From Macellibacteroides fermentans (GTDB taxonomy: Bacteria > Bacteroidota > Bacteroidia > Bacteroidales > Tannerellaceae): a DNA stretch of 64,000 nucleotides. The notes under the pieces are model-generated. The model had not been told where the DNA came from. It was given only the letters and a program-made list of their open reading frames with translations, and ran no database searches. The translations under genes were made by a program, and so were the position numbers. This document shows positions 27,763 through 36,645 of this stretch, piece by piece; positions within the stretch are counted from its first letter, which is position 1, and every line of letters starts with the position of its first letter. The stretch spans positions 1-64,000 of the forward strand of contig NZ_JACCCY010000006.1 of the NCBI RefSeq assembly GCF_013409575.1, in the 5' to 3' direction.

Positions 27763-29805
27763 TTAGAAGATATGCCCTATCATAAAGTAATTCTGATTGG
27801 ACGGATCTTTTATGATTATTTCTTTTTCTCGCATATACTTAATGTAGCTTTTGGCGGTACGTTCCTTTACATCCATTGTTTGCTGGATGCGGTCGCACAG
27901 GTCGATATAAGTCAAGTGCTTTTGTACGCCAAATATCTCACGGGCAACTGTCGCCAGCTCCTTTTCTTTTCGCTTTTCCTTTTCCTCTCGTGGCTTTTCA
28001 CCGATATAAATGTGCATTCCCAGTTCCTTATCCCAAGAGAACTGCATCAAAGGAACGTCGAGCGGGCTGCCGTCCCGTACTTTGAGTGCCTTAACCACCG
28101 ATACCGACGGCTCGCTGTCGAGTTCGATACTCACGATTGCAGCCGCTTTACGTTGCAGTTCCGAGCCTAAATGTCCGCGAAGTTTCAACCCGTTTGGTAC
28201 ATAATGAAGTACGCAAACAATGCAGGTGCGGTATATTCCTGCCAAACGATATAACTCATCCACAATGCGAATACTTTCCGCTTCGTCATTGGCAGATAAT
28301 ACCAAATCGGCAATACCGTCAATTACAACCAATCGGATACCCTCATATTCGTAATGATATTTGTCCATACTTTGAACTATGGCTTGCAGTCGTTCTTTTC
28401 GGGACATTCCCGTAAGGGAGAACGCCCGTAGTTCTTCAGGTTTCTCGTTCAGTTTGGCACGTTTCAAAAGGTTGGAAACATTCTTGAATAGTTGTACTTC
28501 GGATTGTTCGGTATCATAAAGCAAAACTGCTTTGCCGTCGGAATTATCACGGACATTCACGCCCAACGTATCAATAGTGCGATTGTCTTTGATTATCGAA
28601 CCTGCAATCAGGGCGGCAACATAGTTGCTTTTGCCGGTCCCTTCTCCGCCAGTAATGCAAAGAATATTACCCTGCGTTCCCAATGGTACGTCGCCAGCCG
28701 AGATTACTTCTTCGGCTTTGGCAGGAGGATTGTTGAAATCAATTTCACAGGATTTAAGCATGGTCATTGTTTCGTTATATAGATTGTCAAGAAAATCAAT
28801 GAATAGTTGGCGGAACTCCTTTCGGCTGTTGCCTTTAGTGAAATAGTCGGTTATATCTTTCTCCCTTTTTTCGCCCGAAAGCGGTAACACAAGACGTTTA
28901 ACACCATATTCTGTCAATGCTTTTTCGTGTTTGATTGCGGCTTCTAGTCCTGTTTTATCCACGTCGTAGAGTAGGACGATATGTTTGAAGCGAAATGTAA
29001 GTTTGTAGATTATTCCTGTCGGAATGGTCGAAGTTTCGCTGTTGAAGCAAATCGCATGAAAGCCGTGAGCGGCAAGAGTCATCACATCCTTTTCTCCCCC
29101 CGTGATGAACAGCGTATCTCCTTTGGCAGGTAATTGTTCCAGACCGAAACAGTAGCTTTCCCCGATATTACCTCCATATAAAAAACGAATTTCAGAGAAC
29201 GGACGGTATATTTTTACATACCGTTTTCCCATATAACCGAAAATTGGTTCGTTCTCTGATGAAGTATAGTAAAAAGGCTTATTGTCCTTATTTTCGCTTC
29301 TAAACTCTTTCAGGGATACGGCTCTGTATAGTTTCAGTATTTCGGGAGTGATACCTGACCTTAACCAAAAGTCCAGTTCCTTTTGAGTAAACTTCTGTTG
29401 TGTGATATTATAGGGTTTGATTTTGGGTAGTTCCGGGATCGTCGAATTATTCTTTTGTGGAACTGACTGCGGAATATGAGTTGCATAGTCCGAACTATCC
29501 AATCCCAATGACATCTCCCTGTTTATGGTTTTCAGAATTTCAACGAAGTCCGCTCCATCGTTGCAATGCAAACCTTTCAACTTGCCAACGAAGAAAAAGC
29601 AATCGCCGCTATACTCATCGTTTCCAAAGTCTTTTATCTTGTAAACACTATTTCGACGGTCAAAATATACATTACATGAAGCTTTACGGTCTTCGTACAA
29701 AGGATTGAGGAAATTCCGCCCCGTTTTCCATTGCACAGGAATATAGTGTTTGAATACATCCAAACCGCTATTTGTCCGTCTTAACAGTTCGTCTTTGTTG
29801 AGCAT
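27763..29805 (-). CDS. TOPRIM/AAA replication protein (primase-helicase-like)
   Basis: 680 residues. The N-terminal 100 residues look like a primase-type domain without zinc cysteines (LLRRTNSGLDVFKHYIP, KASCNVYFDRRNSVYKIKDF). A TOPRIM fold follows, with ITGGEKDVMTLAAHG (about 228) and LLYDVDKTGLEA (about 280). The C-terminal part is a RecA-like AAA_25 ATPase with Walker A GGEGTGKSNY (about 385), Walker B LVVIDGIADLV (about 497) and GHLGSELQRKAAA. It most likely supports autonomous replication of the excised element. Its start overlaps the HTH gene before it by 38 bases. Confidence 0.82.
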   Translation of the reverse strand: MLNKDELLRRTNSGLDVFKHYIPVQWKTGRNFLNPLYEDRKASCNVYFDRRNSVYKIKDFGNDEYSGDCFFFVGKLKGLHCNDGADFVEILKTINREMSLGLDSSDYATHIPQSVPQKNNSTIPELPKIKPYNITQQKFTQKELDFWLRSGITPEILKLYRAVSLKEFRSENKDNKPFYYTSSENEPIFGYMGKRYVKIYRPFSEIRFLYGGNIGESYCFGLEQLPAKGDTLFITGGEKDVMTLAAHGFHAICFNSETSTIPTGIIYKLTFRFKHIVLLYDVDKTGLEAAIKHEKALTEYGVKRLVLPLSGEKREKDITDYFTKGNSRKEFRQLFIDFLDNLYNETMTMLKSCEIDFNNPPAKAEEVISAGDVPLGTQGNILCITGGEGTGKSNYVAALIAGSIIKDNRTIDTLGVNVRDNSDGKAVLLYDTEQSEVQLFKNVSNLLKRAKLNEKPEELRAFSLTGMSRKERLQAIVQSMDKYHYEYEGIRLVVIDGIADLVLSANDEAESIRIVDELYRLAGIYRTCIVCVLHYVPNGLKLRGHLGSELQRKAAAIVSIELDSEPSVSVVKALKVRDGSPLDVPLMQFSWDKELGMHIYIGEKPREEKEKRKEKELATVAREIFGVQKHLTYIDLCDRIQQTMDVKERTAKSYIKYMREKEIIIKDPSNQNYFMIGHIF

Positions 29806-30127
29806 GGAGTTGATAATTGTTTATAAGGTCATTCATACATTCGTCGGTACTGCGGATTCTCTTTTCTGAGAGCATTCGCTTAACTTCTGCAATGGTGTAA
29901 TATGATTTGCCGGATATGATAGAGTAGGAAATTAGCCGTTTAGTGCGTAAACGTTGAAGTGTTCGTTCGCTAATTTTGAGGAAGGTGCATACTTCGTAAC
30001 TGTCCACCCACATTTCGTCTGGATTGACAGTATCATCGTCCTGATGATCGATGACGAACTTGGCTATCGCATTAATTTTAGATACCAGTTCTTTGTATGC
30101 TTGGCTGTCTATTGTAATGACTTCCAT
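29768..30127 (-). CDS. Helix-turn-helix (excisionase-like) regulator
   Basis: 119 residues with an HTH_17 domain at about 45-90: WVDSYEVCTFLKISERTLQR followed by LRTKRLISYSI and YYTIAEVKRML. First gene of the HTH/replication operon, overlapping the next gene by 38 bases. A matched inverted repeat TTTGCAAC/GTTGCAAA lies just upstream of its start and is a candidate site for this protein or for another element regulator. Confidence 0.8.
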   Translation of the reverse strand: MEVITIDSQAYKELVSKINAIAKFVIDHQDDDTVNPDEMWVDSYEVCTFLKISERTLQRLRTKRLISYSIISGKSYYTIAEVKRMLSEKRIRSTDECMNDLINNYQLHAQQRRTVKTDK

Positions 30128-30128
30128 A

Positions 30129-30154
30129 TTTGCAACTTATTGATTTGTTGCAAA
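30129..30154 (-). promoter_or_regulatory. Operator-like inverted repeat at the HTH gene
   Basis: TTTGCAAC (30129-30136) and GTTGCAAA (30147-30154) are perfect complements with a 10-base spacer. The distal arm overlaps a -7-like sequence on the minus strand (ACCTTTGC) and the proximal arm adjoins the start codon at 30127. Confidence 0.45.
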
Positions 30155-30182
30155 GGTCGGGGAAAGGATAATACAAAAACAG

Positions 30183-30204
30183 GGGGAGTAGTTAACTACT
30201 CCCC
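30183..30204. terminator. 22-bp perfect palindrome, probable terminator
   Basis: GGGGAGTAGTTAACTACTCC plus CC, a perfect palindrome; on the minus strand it is followed by CTGTTTTTG, so it fits a terminator for the RteC-like gene ending at 30248. It could also be an operator for the HTH gene. Confidence 0.55.
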
Positions 30205-30247
30205 GAAGTTTAGAATATAATACTCAGTAATTCAGACAAATAAAAAA

Positions 30248-30667
30248 TCATTCTTTTTCATTTTGTTTCAAAAGGTTGATTTTTCGACCTCGTTCCAAAC
30301 TCCCTTTGAGGAAATCTAATGATTTTGTCAGGTTGCAAGATTTTCGGTTATATACCTCTGCCTGCTTATCGTATATACTTCCGAAGTTGCAATTGAAAAC
30401 ATATTCAAAAGCTCTTGCCAGTTGCACCAAAGATGCAGGTTTACCGTTTCGGTTCTTTATTTCTTTTGAAAGAAAAATGCTTATCACTAATTCCGCCAAC
30501 CCGATAATTCCCAGTCCTTTTGCTTTGGGGATTACATAGAGTTCCGACTTAAACGATAGTTCTTCTGTTAGAGAAAATCTTTCCGGGTATTGTATCTTTA
30601 GTTTTAGCAATTCCATTTCAGAATGTAGAAAGCTCAAAGCCTTTCGGATGTAATTAAACTTAATCAT
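30248..30667 (-). CDS. RteC-like protein, C-terminal part
   Basis: 139 residues resembling the C-terminal domain of RteC, the regulator of excision genes in CTnDOT: LHSEMELLKLKIQYPERFSL, then an HTH-like GKPASLVQLARAFEYVFN and RKSCNLTKSLDFLKGSLERG. The ATG is offset by one base from the end of the upstream 77-residue frame, next to a run of nine G. Loss of one G would fuse both frames into about 215 residues, about the size of full RteC. It may therefore be the second half of a frameshifted or phase-variable gene. Confidence 0.6.
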   Translation of the reverse strand: MIKFNYIRKALSFLHSEMELLKLKIQYPERFSLTEELSFKSELYVIPKAKGLGIIGLAELVISIFLSKEIKNRNGKPASLVQLARAFEYVFNCNFGSIYDKQAEVYNRKSCNLTKSLDFLKGSLERGRKINLLKQNEKE

Positions 30668-30893
30668 ATCCCCCCCCCGACTCGTAAAGTGATGATGTTT
30701 TTATTGAATCTATCTCGATACGGGAGTGATTCAATAGACGAAACACTTTCGAGTAATCTGCCTCTGAGTTGCTTGTTTCTGTAATCTGCTTAACAAAAGA
30801 TTCATACGAAGTTTGAATTTCTTTGTTCGATACTTGCGAAGGTTCAGACAATAGTCTGAAAAACTCCTTGGTTTTTAAATCATTCATAGACAT
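30660..30893 (-). CDS. Small protein, possible N-terminal part of the RteC-like gene
   Basis: 77 residues, helical and acidic, no recognised domain on its own. It ends ...YESGGGYD through a nine-G run (30670-30678) and overlaps the start of the RteC-like frame by 8 bases. With eight G it would read ...SGGDMIKF straight into that frame. Either a real small gene coupled to the next one, or the 5' part of a split gene. Confidence 0.5.
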   Translation of the reverse strand: MSMNDLKTKEFFRLLSEPSQVSNKEIQTSYESFVKQITETSNSEADYSKVFRLLNHSRIEIDSIKTSSLYESGGGYD

Positions 30894-30962
30894 AATTTTT
30901 TAATGTTAGACGTTATGTGATAGACATACAAAGTCTTTCTTATGCCTGTATATAATCCTCAA

Positions 30963-33900
30963 TTAAGAGGTGATCTTCCCCTGCAATGTATCAAATGTAT
31001 CTGCTAATTCTAATTTTATTCCGGTTTCAAGGGCAGCGAAGTGTTTCTTGCCACAGGTTATTTTTGCTCTCTCGGTTGGTTTTATAGCGTCTTCAAACAA
31101 ACCGCCCTTAGTCTCTACAACAAAATAAAGTTTCTGTTCGTTACCATCATCCCAAACAAGTGCCCAGTCGGGATTGTAGGCTCCCAATGGCGTATCAATC
31201 TTAAACCAGGAGGGTAGTTTGGTAAACACCTTAACATTATCGGAGCTTTCAAATCGTTGTGCCATACTGCGCTCTGTTTCCGAATCATAAATCACATAAT
31301 CGTAGGGTGATTTGTTACTTTCCAGTAAGTTGCTGCTTAGATAACCTTGCAGCTCTTTGTTTTCAAACAGTTCCTGACACCACATATCCTTATCTATCCG
31401 CTTGTATTTGATGCCATCAACCAATAAGAGGCGCATCTCGTTACGGATGATATCAATAACCGATTCGATAAAGGCTTGCGGATTTTTCTTAAATGCTTCC
31501 AAGCGTTTGCTTCCGGTCAAGATGGAAACGATAGATTGCCGGGTCAATCCGGTCTCGTTTTGCAAGTAGGTAACAATATCCGGCAGTACCGAAACCGTAT
31601 CGTCCATAATCCGTGTCGATTCACGCGGTGTATCTTCTCCTTCATGAACACCGCCTTCTGTTATAGCTAATTTTACCTTACGGGTAACAAAACGTCCTCT
31701 GCCTACAACCACTTCCTCGAATATTCGTTGAGCGCATTGCGTTATCAACTTGTCAGAATCAATCTTTACAGAGTAAGTCGTTTTGTATTTTATCCGATCC
31801 CACAGATTTTTGAAATCTTCGTTGTTGATAAAGAACTCTTTCCTAAACGTTACCCGACGTGCATCATCCCGATTTTTAATGTTCATGAAGTTTCCGCTGA
31901 TACGCTTCAAGATTTTCAGAATCGGCATTTTTATATAATCGAACTCTTCGGGAATAACGACCCGGTTATCACGCAAGTCTATTTTTAACTTTTCCTGTAC
32001 TTTGGCGGCAAATTCTTTGCTCTTCCGATTGATAACCTCTTCTTTTACATAGCCTTTCTCTACAAAATAGTCGTACAGACGTACAGATTTTTCTTCGTTC
32101 AGATAAATCGCCTTATCATTTTCTGCACCTACTTCGATACGGGCAAAAGAGTGTTTGTGCAGGTAACCGAACTTGATTCCGGTATCTTCCTCTATCTCAT
32201 TCTGCAAGGCTTTAGCAAACTCTTCATAACTTTCGTTTGCCATGACCGTCAGTGTGTTTACTTCAAAACCTTTTACCCGCTCACCCTCCTGATTGACACA
32301 CAAGCGAAGTCCCCGCCCAATCTCTTGCCGTTTCTTTATCTCTTTGGTTGTTTCGTTGAGCGTACAGATTTGGAACACATTCGGATTGTCCCAACCCTCA
32401 CGCAAGGCGGAGTGGGAGAAAATAAAGCGTAGTGGCGTTTCGAAGCTCAACAACCGCTCCTTATCGCGCATAATCAAATTGAAAGCATCATCGTCTTTAG
32501 CCGTTTTCCCGGAGGTGTCTACAAAACGTTCGAACTTATCTCTCCTGTTTGATGCTTTACTTTGCTTATCCACGGAGAAATAACCATCGTGAATTTGGCT
32601 TACCTCCACATCCCGGTCTTTCAGCTCCTTGAACAAGGATCGATATTTCGCTTTCTGTATCAAACTGTTGTATTCCTCTTCGAAGATGCGGGCATACTTG
32701 CCGTTTTGGCGGTTTCCCTCCGCATCGTACTCCCGGTAGTTTGCCACCTTGTCGATAAAGAACAGGCTCAGCACTTTTATTCCTTGCGGATTGAGCACTA
32801 TTTCTTTGTCAAGATGCGCCTCGATGGTCATGCGTATTTGCTCTCGCTTCAGCAGGTCGTCACTCAAACTCCCCGAGACAACGCCTTGTTCTATAATCTG
32901 ATCATTGCTTGTAAACGACATATTCCAGCGTTCGTTTTCGTACCAAATATCTTCCACGATATACCCTTCGTATTGTTCACGCCGGGTTATATCAAATAGA
33001 TCCTGACCTTGTTTTACCCACGCTTTCTTGCGGTCAACTTTTCCTTTGTTTTGAAAGTCCAATTCCACTTGCGCTTTAATACCGGCTTTGTTATCCACTT
33101 TCACCAAGTCAATATATGCATCATTTTGGAAACCTTCCACAGTGGCAGTCGCCACTTCAATCTGTTTGACCAATTTCAATTCGTAAGCATCTACCGAGTC
33201 GAGCTTATACATCATGTTGTAGGGCGTGCGGTGTGTGGCAGAATAACGCAAACAGCAGAGCGGATTGAGCGCAGCGATAGCTTCTTTGGCTTTGTCGGTA
33301 TTATCCACACTTTGCGGTTCGTCGATAATCACTATCGGATTCGTTTCTTTAATCAGGTCGATGGGTTTGTAGCCCAACTTATCGTTGTAACGGTGGATAA
33401 TGTTTGACTTGCTGTTTTCATCTTCACTTTCAAAACTTTTGCGGAATGCATCGATGTTGATCACCATAATTTGAATACTGTCACCCGTGGCAAACGACCG
33501 TACTTGCTCCAATTTGGCAGCATCGTACACAAAATAATCGTACACCACATTCTCGTATTCGCCTTTGAAGTGTTCTTTGGTGATCTGTAAGGATTTGTAT
33601 GTACCCTCTTTGATGGCGATGCTCGGCACTACAATGATAAATTTGGTAAAACCGTAACGCTTATTGAGTTCAAAGATCGTTTTCAGATAGACGTAGGTTT
33701 TACCTGTACCGGTCTCCATTTCTACAGAGAAGTTCATTCCCTCTTTCTTGAAACTCTCGGTCGTCGATTGCGGCACGCCGTTGCGCAATTGGATACGCTG
33801 CATATTGGCAAGCATATCCTCCTCGATCATCTTTATGGAGTTTCCGATACCGATGGTCGCACGTTGAAATAGCAAACTTTCTTCGCCCTTGATGGGCGTG

Positions 33901-34016
33901 ATAGAGAAGTTGCTTTGGAAAATCTCTTCGCCTTCAAAGATGTCGCAGATACTATTTACTGCGTCGTCCTGATATTCGAGGTGACTCTCGAATTTTAATG
34001 TCATATTTTTAGCCAT
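30963..34016 (-). CDS. res: Type III restriction enzyme, Res subunit
   Basis: 1017 residues, normal for Res. Superfamily 2 motor: Walker A METGTGKTYVY (about 100), motif II VIIDEPQS (about 230), motif III YSATHRT (about 265), motifs V-VI REGWDNPNVFQI and RQEIGRGLRL (about 560-600). C-terminal PD-(D/E)XK nuclease: NPDWALVWDD and FVVETKGG (about 955-980). With Mod it would cleave unmodified DNA after ATP-driven communication between two sites. Last gene of the seven-gene defence operon, 14 bases after mod. Confidence 0.93.
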   Translation of the reverse strand: MAKNMTLKFESHLEYQDDAVNSICDIFEGEEIFQSNFSITPIKGEESLLFQRATIGIGNSIKMIEEDMLANMQRIQLRNGVPQSTTESFKKEGMNFSVEMETGTGKTYVYLKTIFELNKRYGFTKFIIVVPSIAIKEGTYKSLQITKEHFKGEYENVVYDYFVYDAAKLEQVRSFATGDSIQIMVINIDAFRKSFESEDENSKSNIIHRYNDKLGYKPIDLIKETNPIVIIDEPQSVDNTDKAKEAIAALNPLCCLRYSATHRTPYNMMYKLDSVDAYELKLVKQIEVATATVEGFQNDAYIDLVKVDNKAGIKAQVELDFQNKGKVDRKKAWVKQGQDLFDITRREQYEGYIVEDIWYENERWNMSFTSNDQIIEQGVVSGSLSDDLLKREQIRMTIEAHLDKEIVLNPQGIKVLSLFFIDKVANYREYDAEGNRQNGKYARIFEEEYNSLIQKAKYRSLFKELKDRDVEVSQIHDGYFSVDKQSKASNRRDKFERFVDTSGKTAKDDDAFNLIMRDKERLLSFETPLRFIFSHSALREGWDNPNVFQICTLNETTKEIKKRQEIGRGLRLCVNQEGERVKGFEVNTLTVMANESYEEFAKALQNEIEEDTGIKFGYLHKHSFARIEVGAENDKAIYLNEEKSVRLYDYFVEKGYVKEEVINRKSKEFAAKVQEKLKIDLRDNRVVIPEEFDYIKMPILKILKRISGNFMNIKNRDDARRVTFRKEFFINNEDFKNLWDRIKYKTTYSVKIDSDKLITQCAQRIFEEVVVGRGRFVTRKVKLAITEGGVHEGEDTPRESTRIMDDTVSVLPDIVTYLQNETGLTRQSIVSILTGSKRLEAFKKNPQAFIESVIDIIRNEMRLLLVDGIKYKRIDKDMWCQELFENKELQGYLSSNLLESNKSPYDYVIYDSETERSMAQRFESSDNVKVFTKLPSWFKIDTPLGAYNPDWALVWDDGNEQKLYFVVETKGGLFEDAIKPTERAKITCGKKHFAALETGIKLELADTFDTLQGKITS

Positions 34017-34030
34017 ACTGCGTCCTCTTT

Positions 34031-35899
34031 TTAAACGGTTGCCACATTCGTAATGCCGTGCTGTTTCAGGATCAGCAGCGTATTGGTTTTCACTTCGTCC
34101 GAACCATTAAATCCGGCTTCTTTGAATACCACCCGACAATTGGCATCTACACCTTCGGGGCTAACTGCTTTGTAGAGTTTTCCGATGCCTTCGGCAACTG
34201 TTGTGGATAGGTTATCTGCCAAGCAAACTATCAACGACCCGGCTCCCATTTCGTAGACTGTTTTTCCATCTATGGTGTGACGATTAATCTTTTCGGTCAG
34301 TTCTATGCCGTACTTGATCAATATCTCGTATAACAGATCGTCTTCGCTTCTATCCGTTTTGATATTGAACAGAGAGTTATTAAGCGCTGTTTCCAGATTA
34401 TCGGGATTGCTATCCCAAGCATTGATATTGGAACTGTCGAGTTTGAAGACTTTAAAACCGGTATCGAGTTTCTTTGGTTCTTCAGTGAACAACCCTTCTT
34501 TCTCGACTTTCGCTTTTTGTTCTTCGAGTATCTTTTTACCGGCACGGCGAATGCGTTCTTTGGCTATTTCGGGAATGGTGGCATAACCAGCTTTCCGAGC
34601 TTCGCTCTCTTCGGGTGTTGGTTCGGGTATTTGTACACAGATGTATTTGCGGTTGCCTCCGTCTTCGGCATTGAGTTGCATCACCGCATGGGCGGTAGTG
34701 GCGGAGCCGGAGAAGAAGTCGAGAATGAGAGAGTCTTTCGCTGAACCTATATTTAAAAGATATTTTAGTAAGCTTATAGGTTTAGGAAAATCAAACAATC
34801 GTTGCTCTAATAATGCTTCAACTTCTAAACTCGCTCGTTGATTTGTTCCATATTCGATTCCCCAAAAATCATTGGGTATTTGTCCTTGACTTTCGGAAAG
34901 ATAAATTTTCCCATAAGGCTGTTCGTCTCCTCCGCTTGTCCAGTAGATTCCATCTTCGGCATCAAGTTTTTGAAAATCTTCTTTTTTAATCATCCAAGGT
35001 CCATTAAGAATATTACCACTTTTTGTTTTTACTTCAAAATAATGACGACCTCGAGTTTTGTGAAATAAAATATCTCTACGGAACAAGCCTTTTTTGTCTT
35101 CATAACGATATTCATTCTTTGCCTTTTCAGATAATGGTAACTTTCCAACAGATACATTACTACCTGATTTAGCATAACAAGCAATATATTCTTTTACTTT
35201 TGCTATGTTTCCAATATTAGATTGATTGTCTGTCCTTCTCCAAGCGATCTGAAATACAAAATTCTCCTCCCCCATAATCTCATCACAAACCTTCCTCAAA
35301 TTCGCTACTTCATTATCATCAATGGAGATAAATATCACCCCATCCTCTGTCAGCAGGTTGCGTGCCAATTTCAACCGTGGATACATCATATTGAGCCAGT
35401 TGGAGTGGTAGCGTCCGTCGCTTTCGGTATTGGTAGATAGTTTCTTGTCCTGCCCCGTTAGCTCGAGGTAGTTTTTCATATTATCCTTGTAGTTGTCTTT
35501 ATATACAAAGTCTTTTCCTGTATTGTAGGGCGGATCGATGTAAATCATCTTTACACGGCTGTGGTAGCTCTTTTGCAGCAGCTTTAACACCTCCAGGTTG
35601 TCGCCTTCAATGTAGAGATTGTCGGTCGTATCCCAATCCACGCTCTCTTCGGGGCAAGGGCGCAGTGTGCCGGTGCTTCGCTTTTGTGCTTCACGGCGTG
35701 CGTTGGCTTTGCCGGCCCAATTGAGTGCAAAACGCTCTTCGGCTGTATCAGCATAATTACCCAACAAGTCGTTGAGGGCTTCAAAATCGACCTTTCCCTC
35801 TTTGATAACTTCGGGGAAAATCTGTTTGAGTTGTTCCAGATTTTGTGCAACCAAGTCGGCACTTTTGCTCTCGGCTTGCGGTATGTTTGTCTTTTGCAT
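34031..35899 (-). CDS. mod: Type III DNA methyltransferase, Mod subunit
   Basis: 622 residues. Motif order is that of beta-class N6-adenine enzymes: catalytic DPPYNTGKDF (about 122) comes before the AdoMet motif LDFFSGSATTAHA (about 393). The central region between them is the variable target-recognition domain, so the specificity cannot be read. ISIDDNEVANL (about 195) is the usual type III Mod phrase. It starts only 2 bases after the DUF4391 stop and is followed at 14 bases by res. Confidence 0.93.
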   Translation of the reverse strand: MQKTNIPQAESKSADLVAQNLEQLKQIFPEVIKEGKVDFEALNDLLGNYADTAEERFALNWAGKANARREAQKRSTGTLRPCPEESVDWDTTDNLYIEGDNLEVLKLLQKSYHSRVKMIYIDPPYNTGKDFVYKDNYKDNMKNYLELTGQDKKLSTNTESDGRYHSNWLNMMYPRLKLARNLLTEDGVIFISIDDNEVANLRKVCDEIMGEENFVFQIAWRRTDNQSNIGNIAKVKEYIACYAKSGSNVSVGKLPLSEKAKNEYRYEDKKGLFRRDILFHKTRGRHYFEVKTKSGNILNGPWMIKKEDFQKLDAEDGIYWTSGGDEQPYGKIYLSESQGQIPNDFWGIEYGTNQRASLEVEALLEQRLFDFPKPISLLKYLLNIGSAKDSLILDFFSGSATTAHAVMQLNAEDGGNRKYICVQIPEPTPEESEARKAGYATIPEIAKERIRRAGKKILEEQKAKVEKEGLFTEEPKKLDTGFKVFKLDSSNINAWDSNPDNLETALNNSLFNIKTDRSEDDLLYEILIKYGIELTEKINRHTIDGKTVYEMGAGSLIVCLADNLSTTVAEGIGKLYKAVSPEGVDANCRVVFKEAGFNGSDEVKTNTLLILKQHGITNVATV

Positions 35900-35901
35900 A
35901 G

Positions 35902-36645
35902 CTATATCAATTGATTTTTCAATATTTTTTCTTGTTGTTGTAACTCTTTCAGTTTTGTTGTCAGCTTTAAACGGAGGTTGAATTGCGTTTCCGCTTTTAC
36001 TTCAGCGGTTATTCGTTTTTGTTCCATGCGGTTGGTATTTAACTGTTCCAGCAAGACACGGTATTGCTCTGTTTTCTGCCTGTCGCTTTCGAGATAGATA
36101 CCTGCCTCGTCGGAAACTGCCAGCATCAACAGGCGGTTTGCCAAGGCTTCGAATAGTTCTTTCAGTGAATTACAGCGGATGCGTGTTATATCTAACGAAG
36201 GCAACCAAGCACGGATAATGCTATCGTCGCCTTCAGGTACAAAGAAACGGGTTATTTGATGTTCTTCCATCACCCGCCTTGTTTTATCCGCCTGATTGAT
36301 TCGTTTTACGCACCAATTCACACAAAAACTTTCGCCACAATGAATCACTAAAAACATCGGAGCAGGAAAGGCTTTCTGTACCATGGTAGCTACCGGCATC
36401 GCTTTAGCCGGATTCTTGATACTTGCTTCGGCAATGGTGATTTGGTCGTAAGCCTGTTCATCATCCATGTATGCAGCCAATCCAATGGTGCGGGTCTGCA
36501 ATAAACCTTTCATCGTGAGCTTTTCTATCTCTTCACGCAACAATCGTTTTTCCCCGGAAGACAAAGGCGCTTTCTCGGCAAAAAGTTTTTTGCTGATAGG
36601 CGTATTGATTAATGCCCCGGACGGTATGTTGAAGTACTCTATCAT
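35902..36645 (-). CDS. DUF4391 protein of the composite defence operon
   Basis: 247 residues. The N-terminal part has the DUF4391 opening (FNIPSGALINTPISKKLF) and a central FFVPEGDDSIIRAWLPS; the C-terminal 60 residues are a Gln/Glu/Lys-rich coiled coil. No catalytic motif is recognised. DUF4391 genes are commonly found between an SNF2-type helicase and a type III Mod. Here its ATG shares a base with the AbiEii stop (TAATG), and mod follows after 2 bases. Probably an adaptor in a helicase-Mod-Res assembly (inference). Confidence 0.8.
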   Translation of the reverse strand: MIEYFNIPSGALINTPISKKLFAEKAPLSSGEKRLLREEIEKLTMKGLLQTRTIGLAAYMDDEQAYDQITIAEASIKNPAKAMPVATMVQKAFPAPMFLVIHCGESFCVNWCVKRINQADKTRRVMEEHQITRFFVPEGDDSIIRAWLPSLDITRIRCNSLKELFEALANRLLMLAVSDEAGIYLESDRQKTEQYRVLLEQLNTNRMEQKRITAEVKAETQFNLRLKLTTKLKELQQQEKILKNQLI

